Under the pieces are notes generated by a model that saw nothing but the letters and a program-made list of their open reading frames with translations, ran no database searches and had not been told where the DNA came from. 55,066 nt of DNA from JAHEEL01 sp964195545 (GTDB taxonomy: Bacteria; Actinomycetota; Acidimicrobiia; Spongiisociales; UBA5794): positions 1 through 55,066 of the forward strand of contig CAXMQQ010000031.1 of NCBI GenBank assembly GCA_964195545.1. The letters run 5' to 3'. Positions 18,029-26,283 of this stretch are shown here, piece after piece. The position numbers and the translations under genes were made by a program. The number at the start of each line of letters is the position of its first letter. Position 1 is the stretch's first letter.

Positions 18029-18637
18029 GTGCAGGTCGTAGACCTCATGACAACCGATGTGATCACAGTTTCGAGTGAAACCGGGATCCGCGATGCAGCT
18101 CGCCTCATGTTCCGAAACCGCGTCAGCGGTCTTCCGGTCACGACGCCCGACGGAATGTTGGCAGGCATCATCACGGAGGCCGACTTCCTCCGCCTCGAGG
18201 TTGAGCGCCACGAGGGTGTCACGGAACTTGGGGAGACGGTCGGTGATGTCATGTCTCCCGGCGTGGTCACCACCGCGCCGGGCACAGAAATCTATGACGC
18301 CGCCAAGATGATGACGTTCCAGGACATCAAGCGGCTGCCCGTCGTCGATGACGATGCGCGACTGCTCGGCATCATCTCGCGCGCCGACATCGTTTCTGTT
18401 TTCACCAGGCCTGACGACGTGATCGAGGACGAGATCCGGGAGGATCTGATTCGCAGGGTCTTGTTCATCGACCCGGATCAGCTCAACGTTTCCGTGGCCA
18501 GCGGTGTGGTTACCTTCGTTGGCGAGGTTGGGACCAAGAATGAGGCTCGACTCCTCACCGAACTGGCGTCCCGTCTCGACGGCGTGCTGCACGTTGAGAG
18601 TCAACTTGCATGGAGATACGACGACGGGGCTGAGTGA
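18029..18637 (+). CDS. CBS-pair and BON domain protein
   Basis: 202 aa cytosolic protein. CBS1 covers about 1-55 (VVDLMTTDVITVSSETGIRDAARLM), CBS2 about 72-127 (VGDVMSPGVVTTAPGTEIYDAAKMM, then RLLGIISRADIVSVF), and a BON domain about 137-198 (IREDLIRRVLFIDPDQLNVSVASGVVTFVGEV across the strand-turn). CBS pairs bind adenine nucleotides or SAM; BON domains bind lipids or proteins. Such fusions are thought to be stress or energy sensors, with no defined partner. GTG start with AGAGGGA about 6 bases upstream. It stands alone 92 bp after the acyltransferase. Confidence 0.85.
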   Translation: MQVVDLMTTDVITVSSETGIRDAARLMFRNRVSGLPVTTPDGMLAGIITEADFLRLEVERHEGVTELGETVGDVMSPGVVTTAPGTEIYDAAKMMTFQDIKRLPVVDDDARLLGIISRADIVSVFTRPDDVIEDEIREDLIRRVLFIDPDQLNVSVASGVVTFVGEVGTKNEARLLTELASRLDGVLHVESQLAWRYDDGAE

Positions 18638-18699
18638 TTGGCTCTTCCATTCGTCGGCGTGTGCAGGCCGCTTCGTCCGGCACACCTTCAATTGCCCGG

Positions 18700-18705
18700 T
18701 AGGCT
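18700..18705 (+). promoter_or_regulatory. Putative -10 element (TAGGCT) for menF
   Basis: Ends 9 bases before the menF ATG; predicts a transcript with at most about 3 leader bases. No Shine-Dalgarno is visible. Confidence 0.35.
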
Positions 18706-18714
18706 CACGTCCCG

Positions 18715-20028
18715 ATGATTCCCGACCGATACCTCGATCTCAAGGCCACGCTCATCCCGGGAGCCGATGGTATTCGCTTCGCCGTGATCCCACTTGATGT
18801 CGAACCGCTGTCGTTTGTACGGTCCGCCTCCGATCGCTTCGAGGGAACGTTCTACTTCTCGTCACCCGAAGGATCGGTAGCCGGGGGAGTCGGAGTCGCA
18901 GCGAAAGCGTCGGCGTCCGGATCCGAGAGGTTCGAACGGCTCCGGTCTGCCGTTGAAGCCTGGTCACTGCCAGAACCGTTTCGAGCGTTCAGCGGGTTCT
19001 CCTTTTCTCCAGACGGGCCCTCGTCCGAGTCGTGGGCATCGTTCGGATCGGCGGACGCGGTGCTCCCGATCGCGACCCTGTTGAGCACCGGCGATGATCG
19101 GCATCTCCTCCTTGCACTCCCACCGGAAATCGATGCGGACGCGATGACCGAGCGACTCCGATCACTGGAGACACCGCCGGATCCGGCGTATCCCAATCTC
19201 GGTGATCACACACTCGAGTCCCACCCCTCGGTCTCCGAGTGGACGCGAATCGTCGCTGGAGCCGTTGGCTCGATCGAAGACGAAGCGATCCGCAAGGTCG
19301 TGTTGGCCCGGTCGGTGATCGTTCGATCCGACACAGCCCCGGACGGTTTCAACGTGCTCAGTCATCTCGAACGCTCATATCGGCAGTGCTTCGGATTCGG
19401 GTGGCGGGTCAACGGAGCGACATTCGTCGGGGCCAGTCCGGAGCTACTTGTCCGCTCTTTGGGCGGAGCCGTCACCTCGAACCCGCTCGCAGGTACTGCG
19501 CCTCGCGGTGAGGGAGAGGCCGAGGATCGCATGCTCGCCGAGGCGCTGATGCGGTCGGAGAAGGACCGAATCGAGCACCGCTATGTCGTTGACGATGTGG
19601 CGGAACGGTTGGCGCCGCTTGCGGATGACCTGGTCGTTCCAGCCGAACCGTCGCTGAAACGCATGGCCACCGTGCAACATCTCTCGACTCGCGTCACGGG
19701 AACAACGCGACCGGATGTCCATGTGCTCGAGCTCGTTGACGCGCTGCACCCGACCCCGGCGGTCGGCGGGACGCCGAGAGAGCCGGCGTTGGCGTTCATC
19801 GAGGACGCTGAGCCGTTCGACCGCGGTTGGTACACGGGAGGCGTCGGATGGATCGACGGTGCAGGCGATGGTGAATTCGCCATCGGCCTCCGGTGCGGTC
19901 TGCTTGAAGGAACGAACGCCCACGTCTTCGCCGGTGCAGGCATCGTCGCGGATTCGGACCCAGATGCAGAGTTGCTCGAGACCCGTCTCAAGTTCCGCCC
20001 GATGCTGGAGCTACTGGCAGCCACGTGA
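18715..20028 (+). CDS. menF: Isochorismate synthase
   Basis: 437 aa chorismate-utilising enzyme, full length. First step of menaquinone synthesis (chorismate to isochorismate). Key segments: KVVLARSVIV with the catalytic base Lys, GASPELLVRSLGG, NPLAGTAPRG, the Glu/His Mg2+-binding run SEKDRIEHRYVVDDV, VQHLSTRVTG, LHPTPAVGGTPREPAL and YTGGVGWIDGAGDGEFAIGLR, ending FAGAGIVADSDPDAE. These favour MenF/EntC over anthranilate or aminodeoxychorismate synthase. The other men genes follow on the opposite strand, convergent with it across a hairpin. Confidence 0.93.
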   Translation: MIPDRYLDLKATLIPGADGIRFAVIPLDVEPLSFVRSASDRFEGTFYFSSPEGSVAGGVGVAAKASASGSERFERLRSAVEAWSLPEPFRAFSGFSFSPDGPSSESWASFGSADAVLPIATLLSTGDDRHLLLALPPEIDADAMTERLRSLETPPDPAYPNLGDHTLESHPSVSEWTRIVAGAVGSIEDEAIRKVVLARSVIVRSDTAPDGFNVLSHLERSYRQCFGFGWRVNGATFVGASPELLVRSLGGAVTSNPLAGTAPRGEGEAEDRMLAEALMRSEKDRIEHRYVVDDVAERLAPLADDLVVPAEPSLKRMATVQHLSTRVTGTTRPDVHVLELVDALHPTPAVGGTPREPALAFIEDAEPFDRGWYTGGVGWIDGAGDGEFAIGLRCGLLEGTNAHVFAGAGIVADSDPDAELLETRLKFRPMLELLAAT

Positions 20029-20043
20029 GCCGCCTCCGGCGGC
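20029..20043. terminator. Hairpin between convergent menF and menD
   Basis: Perfect 6-bp stem GCCGCC / GGCGGC with loop TCC, directly after the menF stop and before the menD stop on the other strand, so it may serve both. Confidence 0.55.
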
Positions 20044-21750
20044 CTAGTCGGTGCTTGGTGCTTGGTGCTCGGTGCTCAGCGCGGCGGCCCTCAGTCGCTC
20101 GTGGATTTCCTTGTTCGTGGTTCGGTCGGTCCTGATCTCTAGCAACTGCGGACCGGTCGCCGCTTTGATCGCCGTGCGAAGATCGTCTTCATCGGTGACC
20201 TCGCGGGCGGGCACACCGAAAGCGTTCGCGATGGCGGTCAGAGACTGATCGTGCGGCGTGCCGAAGAGCGCCTCGAATCGCTCTGGATCGAGCTGGTCGA
20301 CCTGGGGGAGGAAGTGGAAGATGCCCCCACCGTTGTTGTTGACGCCGACGATCGTGACGGGGAGCTCGTGACGGGCGATGACTCTGAGCGCTGTGGCGTC
20401 GTGGAGGACAGAGAGATCACCGGCGAGTACTACGACACGACGACCATCCGATGCCGCAGCACCGGCGGAGGCGGAGAGAAGACCGTCGATGCCGTTCGCT
20501 CCACGATTCGACAAGACCCCGATGTCGCCGCGGGTCGAACCGGAGAACGAATCGAGATCCCTGATCGGCATCGAAGAAGCCGCGTAGACGGTGGCTCCGG
20601 AAGGCGCCGACTCCCACACGACCCGGGCGATCGCCGGTTCATTCGGGAACGCCTCGGTTTCGAGGGCCTGTTTCATAGTGAGGCCAACCGTGCGATCGGC
20701 CTCCTGCCATGCGGGGAGCCACGATGCCGGAGTCGGAGCCACCCGCCCGGAGAGGTCGGCGAACGTCACTGCCGGGTCGGCCCGGTAGACCGTCGTTGTC
20801 GTACCAAGTGGGTCGCGCCAGCCCGCGTCCTCGATCGTGATCTGTTCGGCCTGTGTCGCCTGGAGCCACGACCAGATCGGCCGAGAGGTGGGAATCTGCC
20901 CGATCCGGAGGATGATCTCCGGTTCGTGGTCGCTCAAGAAGCCGGTCGAGGCGAGAAGATCGCCGTGCACCACGGTCGACGGCGACGGGAACCGACACTG
21001 GATATCTGCCACGATCGGAATCGATGTCTCGCCAGCGAACATCGCTGTTGCAGCAGCGAAACCAGAGCGCTGGTGGCCTCCGGCAACGATCAATGACCGC
21101 CTCCCCGAGAGGCGTTCTGCGAGCTCGACGAGATCCTCCGGTGGTAGTTGGACATCGCCGCGATGGTGCCTCAATGCCGTCGGTTCCGCAGCAGCATTTG
21201 GAGTGGCGAGGGGCTCGCGAAAAGGAAAGTTCAGGTGGACGGGGCCCTGGGGGGCATCGAGCGCGGCTGCCCAGGCACGAAGAGCAGTCGCCGGTGCTTC
21301 GTCGGCGAGAGCTTCATCCGGGACACCGACTTCGTGGAACATTCGAACGGCGGATCCATAGAGGTCGATCTGGTCGATCGTCTGGGGTGCCGCGGTGCCG
21401 CGCAGTTCGGGCGGGCGGTCCGCGGTCAGGACGAGCAGTGGAACTCGTGCGTGGCTTGCCTCGACCACTGCGGGGAAGTAGTTCGTCGTGGCCGTACCAG
21501 ACGTGCACACGAGCGCCGCAGGGATGCCGCTCTGCTTGGCGATGCCGAGAGCGAAGAAGCCCGCCGATCGCTCGTCGAGGAGCACATGGCTGGTGATCCG
21601 TGGCTGCGAGGCGAAGGCCAGAGCGAGTGGTGTGCTCCGGGATCCGGGGGAGATGACGGCATGACGGAGACCGAGGTCGGCCAGTGCTCCTGCCAGTCGT
21701 GTTGTGAGGGCTTCTGCGGGGTCCACAACGGCGAGGTTACCGCCGATCAC
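20044..21750 (-). CDS. menD: SEPHCHC synthase (MenD)
   Basis: 568 aa thiamine-diphosphate enzyme, full length; converts isochorismate and 2-oxoglutarate to SEPHCHC in menaquinone synthesis. N-terminal block VISPGSRSTPLALAF with DERSAGFFALGIAKQSG and SGTATTNYFPAVVEA; ThDP/Mg2+ motif GDLSVLHDATAL followed by GVNNNGGGIFHFLP. The GTG at 21750 overlaps the menA stop (GTGA) and has GGAG 10 bases upstream inside menA; further upstream frame is only menA antisense-frame noise. The last ten or so residues (STEHQAPSTD) are encoded by a heptamer repeat and are unlikely to be ancestral. Confidence 0.95.
   Translation of the reverse strand: MIGGNLAVVDPAEALTTRLAGALADLGLRHAVISPGSRSTPLALAFASQPRITSHVLLDERSAGFFALGIAKQSGIPAALVCTSGTATTNYFPAVVEASHARVPLLVLTADRPPELRGTAAPQTIDQIDLYGSAVRMFHEVGVPDEALADEAPATALRAWAAALDAPQGPVHLNFPFREPLATPNAAAEPTALRHHRGDVQLPPEDLVELAERLSGRRSLIVAGGHQRSGFAAATAMFAGETSIPIVADIQCRFPSPSTVVHGDLLASTGFLSDHEPEIILRIGQIPTSRPIWSWLQATQAEQITIEDAGWRDPLGTTTTVYRADPAVTFADLSGRVAPTPASWLPAWQEADRTVGLTMKQALETEAFPNEPAIARVVWESAPSGATVYAASSMPIRDLDSFSGSTRGDIGVLSNRGANGIDGLLSASAGAAASDGRRVVVLAGDLSVLHDATALRVIARHELPVTIVGVNNNGGGIFHFLPQVDQLDPERFEALFGTPHDQSLTAIANAFGVPAREVTDEDDLRTAIKAATGPQLLEIRTDRTTNKEIHERLRAAALSTEHQAPSTD
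20050..20077. repeat. Heptamer tandem repeat, GGTGCT[TC] x4, in the menD 3' end
   Basis: GGTGCTT, GGTGCTT, GGTGCTC, GGTGCTC in exact register. On the minus strand it encodes the C-terminal tail of MenD, whose stop codon follows directly. Confidence 0.75.
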
Positions 21751-22619
21751 GCAATCAGGACTCCCACAGCGAGAAGAGCGGCGAAGACGAGCTGAAGCTG
21801 TGCTGTGCCCTTGAGCGCGCCGATGAGCGGCGGGCCGGCAGTTTCCGTGAAGATCGTCCGGATCGGCGAGACCGTCAAGGGAAGCGCCAGGAGTGTGAGC
21901 AACGACCAGTTCGGGAGCGTGCTGAGAGCGACGGCGATCGCGATGACAATGAACGCACCGAGGAGCATGACGGCGTATAGCCACCGGGCAGGGTTCCTTC
22001 CGAGGATCACCGCGAGCGTGCGTTTCCCCGCAACTCGATCGGTGTCGCTGTCGCGCACGTTGTTCGCCACGAGGATCGCTGCAGCGAGAAGACCGATGGC
22101 GATCCCGCTGACCCAGGCATCCGCAGGAGCGGTCTGGTCGTAGACGTAGCGCGTCCCGGCGGTGGCGACGAGACCGAAGAAGATGAAGACGAATAGCTCG
22201 CCGAGTCCGAAGTAGCCGTACGGAATCGGGCCGTTGGTGTAGCCGAGGGCTGCGATGATCGAGACGACGCCGATGGCGAGGATCACCCAGCCGGCGAGCC
22301 AGATCAGGTAGACCCCGGCGACGGCAGAAGATCCGAACGCGACCATGATGCCGCGCTTCATCTGGTCCGCGGTCAGTAGTCCCGACGCCACGGCGCGAGT
22401 GGGTCCAATGCGAGCTTCGGTATCGGCACCCTTGTCGGCATCGGCGAGATCGTTCGCGAAGTTCACACCTACCTGGATCGCAAGTGCTGCGAACAGGGTC
22501 ACGACGAGTGCATCCCACCGGAATACCCCTGCAGCCCCGGCGAGGGCGCTCCCGACGATGACCGGTGCCGCCGCCGCAGGCAACGTAGCCGGCCGAGAAG
22601 CAAGGATCCAGGAAGACAT
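21747..22619 (-). CDS. menA: 1,4-dihydroxy-2-naphthoate polyprenyltransferase
   Basis: 290 aa UbiA-family integral membrane prenyltransferase with about eight or nine transmembrane helices. It attaches the isoprenoid tail to DHNA, yielding demethylmenaquinone. First Asp-rich motif NDLADADKGAD (about 56-66) and second motif NNVRDSDTDRVAGKRTLAV bind Mg2+-prenyl diphosphate. The opening WILASRPATLPAAAAPVIVG is typical of MenA. Start is the ATG at 22619; the stop overlaps menD. A long inverted repeat built of heptamers separates it from menB upstream. Confidence 0.95.
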   Translation of the reverse strand: MSSWILASRPATLPAAAAPVIVGSALAGAAGVFRWDALVVTLFAALAIQVGVNFANDLADADKGADTEARIGPTRAVASGLLTADQMKRGIMVAFGSSAVAGVYLIWLAGWVILAIGVVSIIAALGYTNGPIPYGYFGLGELFVFIFFGLVATAGTRYVYDQTAPADAWVSGIAIGLLAAAILVANNVRDSDTDRVAGKRTLAVILGRNPARWLYAVMLLGAFIVIAIAVALSTLPNWSLLTLLALPLTVSPIRTIFTETAGPPLIGALKGTAQLQLVFAALLAVGVLIA

Positions 22620-22624
22620 CAGAT

Positions 22625-22694
22625 GTGAGACATGAGATTCGAGACGGTGCCTGGTCGGCCGTCGGCCTCAGCGCCGTCTGGTCTCATGTCTCAC
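22625..22694. repeat. Heptamer repeat forming a long inverted repeat between menB and menA
   Basis: GTGAGAC, ATGAGAT, TCGAGAC run in 7-base register from 22625. The 13-base arm GTGAGACATGAGA (22625-22637) is perfectly complementary to 22682-22694; inner bases GACGGTGC / GCGCCGTC pair with one mismatch. The element could act as a terminator or mRNA processing/stability hairpin inside the menB-menA-menD transcript. Confidence 0.7.
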
Positions 22695-22717
22695 TTCCCT
22701 GCTCTCTTGTCTTGTGC

Positions 22718-23608
22718 CTAGAAGTGCCACGGGAAGGTGGTGTAGTCCTGGTCGCGTTTCTCCAGGAACGCATCGCGACCTTCCTTCGCCTCTTCTGTGC
22801 CGTAGGCGAGACGGGTCGCCTCGCCGGCGAAGAGTTGCTGGCCGACGAGTCCGTCATCCGGAAGGTTGAAGGCGTATTTCAGCATCCGCTGCGCCGTCGG
22901 ACTCTTGGCGACGATCTCGCGGGCCCACTGGAGTGCAACGGTCTCGAGGTCATCATGATCGACGACGGCGTTGACCATTCCCATCTCGTAGGCGTCCTGT
23001 GCGGAGTACGTACGGCCGAGGAAGAACACCTCCCTCGCCCGCTTCTGGCCGACCTGCCGGGCGAGGAGCGCCGAGCCGTACCCACCGTCGAAGGAAGCGA
23101 CGTCGGCATCGGTCTGTTTGAAGGCGGCGTGCTCCCGGGAGGCGAGTGTGAGATCGCACACGACGTGGAGGCTGTGACCACCGCCGACGGCCCATCCGGG
23201 GACGACGGCGATCACGACCTTGGGCATGAATCGAATCAGGCGCTGTACCTCGAGGATATGGAGACGTCCGAGTCGGGCGGCGTCAACGCCATCCGAGCCT
23301 TCGTACTGGTAGCCGTCGGCCCCCCGGATCCGCTGGTCGCCGCCGGAGCAGAAGGCCCAGCCACCATCCTTCGGCGATGGGCCGTTGCCGGTCAGGAGCA
23401 CCACACCCACATCGGACGTCATGCGGGCGTGATCCAGCGCCGCGTACAACTCATCGACGGTGTGTGGACGGAATGCATTGCGGACTTCGGGCCGATCGAA
23501 TGCGATCCGAACGGCACCGATCTCGGTGGATCGGTGGTAGGTGATGTCGGTGAAGTCGAACCCCTCGACGGGGTTCCACGCGGCTGGGTCGAATATCTCA
23601 GATGTCAC
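22718..23608 (-). CDS. menB: 1,4-dihydroxy-2-naphthoyl-CoA synthase
   Basis: 296 aa crotonase-fold enzyme, cyclising o-succinylbenzoyl-CoA to DHNA-CoA. MenB hallmarks: RIAFDRPEVRNAFRPHTVDEL, the oxyanion-hole segments GWAFCSGGDQ and VVPGWAVGGGHSLHVVCDL, the loop KQTDADVASFDGGYGSALLARQVG and the C-terminal FLEKRDQDYTTFPWHF. The GTG at 23608 is preferred: the upstream frame runs antisense into menE, and a TACAGT hexamer lies 8 bases before it. The divergent menE start is only about 24 bases away, so the two genes must share a promoter region. Confidence 0.95.
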   Translation of the reverse strand: MTSEIFDPAAWNPVEGFDFTDITYHRSTEIGAVRIAFDRPEVRNAFRPHTVDELYAALDHARMTSDVGVVLLTGNGPSPKDGGWAFCSGGDQRIRGADGYQYEGSDGVDAARLGRLHILEVQRLIRFMPKVVIAVVPGWAVGGGHSLHVVCDLTLASREHAAFKQTDADVASFDGGYGSALLARQVGQKRAREVFFLGRTYSAQDAYEMGMVNAVVDHDDLETVALQWAREIVAKSPTAQRMLKYAFNLPDDGLVGQQLFAGEATRLAYGTEEAKEGRDAFLEKRDQDYTTFPWHF

Positions 23609-23615
23609 GAGGCGA

Positions 23616-23622
23616 TACTGTA
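23616..23622. promoter_or_regulatory. Overlapping divergent -10 elements between menB and menE
   Basis: TACTGT (23616-23621, plus) and TACAGT (complement of 23617-23622, minus) occupy the same seven bases. They predict starts near 23628 for menE and near 23610 for menB, a symmetric bidirectional promoter. Confidence 0.45.
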
Positions 23623-23631
23623 GTGATCGCT

Positions 23632-24933
23632 GTGACTGACACCCTGCCGCACGAGTGGGTGGGGATCCACGCAAGGGCGCATTCCGACGCTGCTGCGGTG
23701 GTCTCCGCCGAACGTTCGATCTCCTACGGGGAGCTCGACCGTCTGGCAAACGCGCGCCTCCGGACTCTCCACGACGACGGTGTCAGGGCCGGGAACGTGG
23801 TCCCCCTCGATGCGACGTTGACTTTGGAGACCATTGTTGACCTGATCGCCATACCGCGACTTGGAGCCGTGACGGCACCGTACGGGCCTCATCGCATCGA
23901 CGTGAGCAGGGTCGCGGACCGGCCCGTCTACGCGATCGTTCCGACATCCGGAAGCTCCGGGACTCCAAGAGGAGTCATCCTGAGTCCTGGGAACGTCATG
24001 GCGGCAATCGACGCCTCCAGGAACCGACTCGGAAACGACTCCGGTGACCGATGGCTCCTAACGCTCCCTCTGTTCCACGTCGGGGGGCTTTGTGTGGCCT
24101 GGCGGAGCCTCGCCGCAGGAGGATCAATCGACGTTCATGCCGGGTTCGACGCCGATCGGGTGGTCGAGAGTCTCAGGAGCGGACTCGTATCGATGGCCAG
24201 TCTCGTTCCGACGATGCTGCACAGGATCCTCGAGATCGATCCGGGACCGTATGTGGGCATCAAGGGGGTTCTCCTTGGCGGAGCCCCAGCGACTCGGGAC
24301 CTGGTCGAACGCGGCCTCGCCGGCGGTCTCCCAATACTCCAGACATACGGGATGACCGAGACGTGCTCGCAGGTCGCGACCGTTGAACCGGGTGAGGAAC
24401 GGCAGTCGCTCGGGACGGCAGGGCGTCTTCTCGACGGCTTCATCCTCTCCTTTGCAGATGCGGAGATCTTGCTCGATGGACCGGCAGTCTCCCCGGGATA
24501 CGTCGACGAGCCGTTGCGGATCGGGCCGTATCACACCGGGGATCTCGGCCACGTGGACGACGAGGGGAGGCTGATCATCACCGGACGGAGCGACGAGCTG
24601 ATTCTGACCGGGGGGGAGAACGTTCGTCCCTCGAAGGTCGAATCGGCGATCGCGTCGGCTTCGGGAATCGTCCACGCCATTGTGGTGGGTGTCGACGACG
24701 ATGAGTGGGGACAGGTGGTGGTCGTCATTCTGGAATCGGAGGGCACCCACATACCGAACGTCGAAGCCGCGGTCGCCTTGGGTTTGGCGCGCCACGAGGT
24801 GCCGAAACATTGGATCCAGGTCGACGCCATTCCGCTGCTCGAAAACGGCAAGCCAGATCGAGCGGCAGCCAGAAATCTCGCTGCGACCGTACTGAGTACC
24901 GAGTGCTCGGCTACTCGAGATCCTCGCACGTGA
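23632..24933 (+). CDS. menE: o-Succinylbenzoate-CoA ligase
   Basis: 433 aa AMP-forming ligase that activates o-succinylbenzoate with CoA. Adenylation motifs: VPTSGSSGTPRGVILSPGNV (A3), LTLPLFHVGGLCVAWRSLAAGG, QTYGMTETCSQVAT (A5), YHTGDLGHVDDEGRLIITGR (A7/A8) and ELILTGGENVRPSKVESAI, with the A10 lysine in LENGKPDRAAA. At the short end for the family. Start is uncertain: the GTG at 23632 fits the overlapping -10 element; GTG 23623 and ATG 23602 are in frame upstream. The C-terminal 13 residues are encoded by a heptamer repeat. Confidence 0.92.
   Translation: MTDTLPHEWVGIHARAHSDAAAVVSAERSISYGELDRLANARLRTLHDDGVRAGNVVPLDATLTLETIVDLIAIPRLGAVTAPYGPHRIDVSRVADRPVYAIVPTSGSSGTPRGVILSPGNVMAAIDASRNRLGNDSGDRWLLTLPLFHVGGLCVAWRSLAAGGSIDVHAGFDADRVVESLRSGLVSMASLVPTMLHRILEIDPGPYVGIKGVLLGGAPATRDLVERGLAGGLPILQTYGMTETCSQVATVEPGEERQSLGTAGRLLDGFILSFADAEILLDGPAVSPGYVDEPLRIGPYHTGDLGHVDDEGRLIITGRSDELILTGGENVRPSKVESAIASASGIVHAIVVGVDDDEWGQVVVVILESEGTHIPNVEAAVALGLARHEVPKHWIQVDAIPLLENGKPDRAAARNLAATVLSTECSATRDPRT
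24889..24916. repeat. Heptamer tandem repeat (four units) in the menE 3' end
   Basis: GTACTGA, GTACCGA, GTGCTCG, GCTACTC in 7-base register. Translated in menE as VLSTECSATR, which resembles the MenD tail because both derive from the same repeat class. Confidence 0.7.
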
Positions 24934-24961
24934 CCGGACCCTTCTTCCTCTCATCGACGGA

Positions 24962-25186
24962 CTAGCGGAACACATCCGGTCGTGAGTAGTCGCCGCCGGA
25001 GTCGAAGTGATGTCCCTCGGGATACCCGCCCAGGAATGCCTCAGGGAAGACCACGAGATCTGCTCCCTCGTTTCTGGCGTTGGCGGTCAGATCGTCGAGT
25101 CTTTCGATGGTGGTCGGAGTATCGAAAGCGACCGATCCGGTCTGCTCGACTGCTGCAACGATGGGGGAGTGATGGGGACTCAGCAC
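24962..25186 (-). pseudogene. Nitrilase-family N-terminal remnant
   Basis: 74 codons. The start of a carbon-nitrogen hydrolase is clear: IVAAVEQTGSVAFD, TIERLDDLTANARNEGADLVVFPEAFLGGYPEG contains the catalytic-Glu strand (FPEAF). Intact nitrilases are about 300 aa with Lys and Cys completing the triad; neither is here. After GGYPEG the sequence departs from the family and meets a stop, and only 28 bases remain before the convergent menE stop. It is therefore a 3'-deleted fragment, unlikely to be active. It lies 6 bases after the CHAD gene. Confidence 0.7.
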
Positions 25187-25192
25187 CTGACC

Positions 25193-25990
25193 CTACCGGA
25201 GACTGATCAGGTCCTCGACGGTCGTGCGGAAGGACTCCGGTTCTTGGACGAAGAGCCCGGTGCCGAGTTCGACGGCGCTAGTCCGAAGTTGCTCGCGCCG
25301 TCCGAGGGAGCGACCGGCCAGCGATGAGAAGGCCTCATCATCGATGTGTTGTTCGCAGACACCGAGAAGCACCGTCTGGTCGTGCTCAAGACCCAGGTCA
25401 TCGCCAAGCTCCGTGTATGGATGGAGGAGCTTCTTCGGTGCATCGAGGACTTCTAGTTGATAGCGCAGATACTTGACGCGTCGCCGCCACCCGTGGAATG
25501 CCGCGGCTGTAGGAGTGGACCGGACGGTTTCGAGGTCGACGAGTCCCCTTCGATAGGTCCGGCGGATACCTGCCCCGATCGACTTCGGGTCCGGCCCATG
25601 CCAGGCGAGGAGTCGCCACCTGCTTGCGATGGCTTCGAGACGGTGCAAGGTCTGGAGCCGACCAACCGACTCGAGGGCAGCCATGACCGCTGCGTAGTCC
25701 TCCTCGAGTACGTGGAGAACGAGATCCGAAGCGTCGAGGTCTCGTGCGGTGCCGACGAGCACGTAGGCGTCACGCGCCGGTGCGAGCAGGCGGGCGGTGT
25801 CCCTGAGGGCACCGTTCTCGATCCGGTACGTCGATGTCCCGGTCGACCTGCGAGCGAGTCGGAGGAAAGCTCGGAGCCGTTTGATGCCCTTGCGAGTCGT
25901 GTGGACGGCCACGTCGAGATCGGTCGGATCGGCGAGTCCCGAGGTGAGGCGTTCGAGGCGGCTGATCTCGGTCGCTGCGAGAGGGTTCAT
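25193..25990 (-). CDS. CHAD domain protein
   Basis: 265 aa all-helical CHAD protein. The family's conserved basic histidine pattern is visible: DVAVHTTRKGIKRLRAFLRL (about 26-45, normally VHxxRVxxRRLR) and FHGWRRRVKYLRYQLEVL (about 170), giving a positively charged pore. CHAD domains bind inorganic polyphosphate and often localise to polyphosphate granules. No CYTH domain is fused or adjacent. The ATG overlaps the stop of the upstream frame (ATGA). The exopolyphosphatase at 5600 is a possible functional partner, though distant. Confidence 0.85.
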   Translation of the reverse strand: MNPLAATEISRLERLTSGLADPTDLDVAVHTTRKGIKRLRAFLRLARRSTGTSTYRIENGALRDTARLLAPARDAYVLVGTARDLDASDLVLHVLEEDYAAVMAALESVGRLQTLHRLEAIASRWRLLAWHGPDPKSIGAGIRRTYRRGLVDLETVRSTPTAAAFHGWRRRVKYLRYQLEVLDAPKKLLHPYTELGDDLGLEHDQTVLLGVCEQHIDDEAFSSLAGRSLGRREQLRTSAVELGTGLFVQEPESFRTTVEDLISLR

Positions 25991-26283
25991 TCGTTACCGA
26001 TCGGTGGTGTCTCGGCGAAGTCGTCATCGGAGAGATCGTCGACGGAGCCGGTGGAGATTGGAGCGTAGCCGGTAAGCGTCGACTTCTGCGTCCCGACGTC
26101 CGGCAGGAGCAGATCCATGATGCGCGTGCCGTTGATCGAATCGGCTCCTCCTCCGATTCTCCACTGCTCGGCGTTCGCTTCGACGTCGCGAATCCGTCGC
26201 ACGCCCATTGAAGGGAATCCCTCCTGGCTCATCACAGCGACGGTGCAGTTCCACTCAGTCGGGCTTCCGTCTCCGAAGTGCAA
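25987..26283 (-). CDS. Body of a probable frameshifted lipoprotein
   Basis: 98 codons from a weak TTG (26283), ending in an ATGA overlap with the CHAD gene. Sequence contains WNCTVAVMSQEGFPSMGVRRI and an acidic C-terminus (DDLSDDDFAETPPIGNE). No known domain. It has no good start of its own, but 50 codons in another frame immediately upstream encode a complete lipoprotein signal peptide (26232-26384). Joining the two frames between about 26283 and 26234 would give one lipoprotein of roughly 130 aa. Either a real frameshift mutation, a sequencing/assembly indel, or two overlapping small genes. Confidence 0.5.
   Translation of the reverse strand: MHFGDGSPTEWNCTVAVMSQEGFPSMGVRRIRDVEANAEQWRIGGGADSINGTRIMDLLLPDVGTQKSTLTGYAPISTGSVDDLSDDDFAETPPIGNE

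Noticed and set aside
21751..22518. Long N-terminal extension of MenD
   Set aside because: It runs through menA in another frame, is Arg/Ser-rich noise, and the GTG at 21750 has ribosome binding and stop overlap support.
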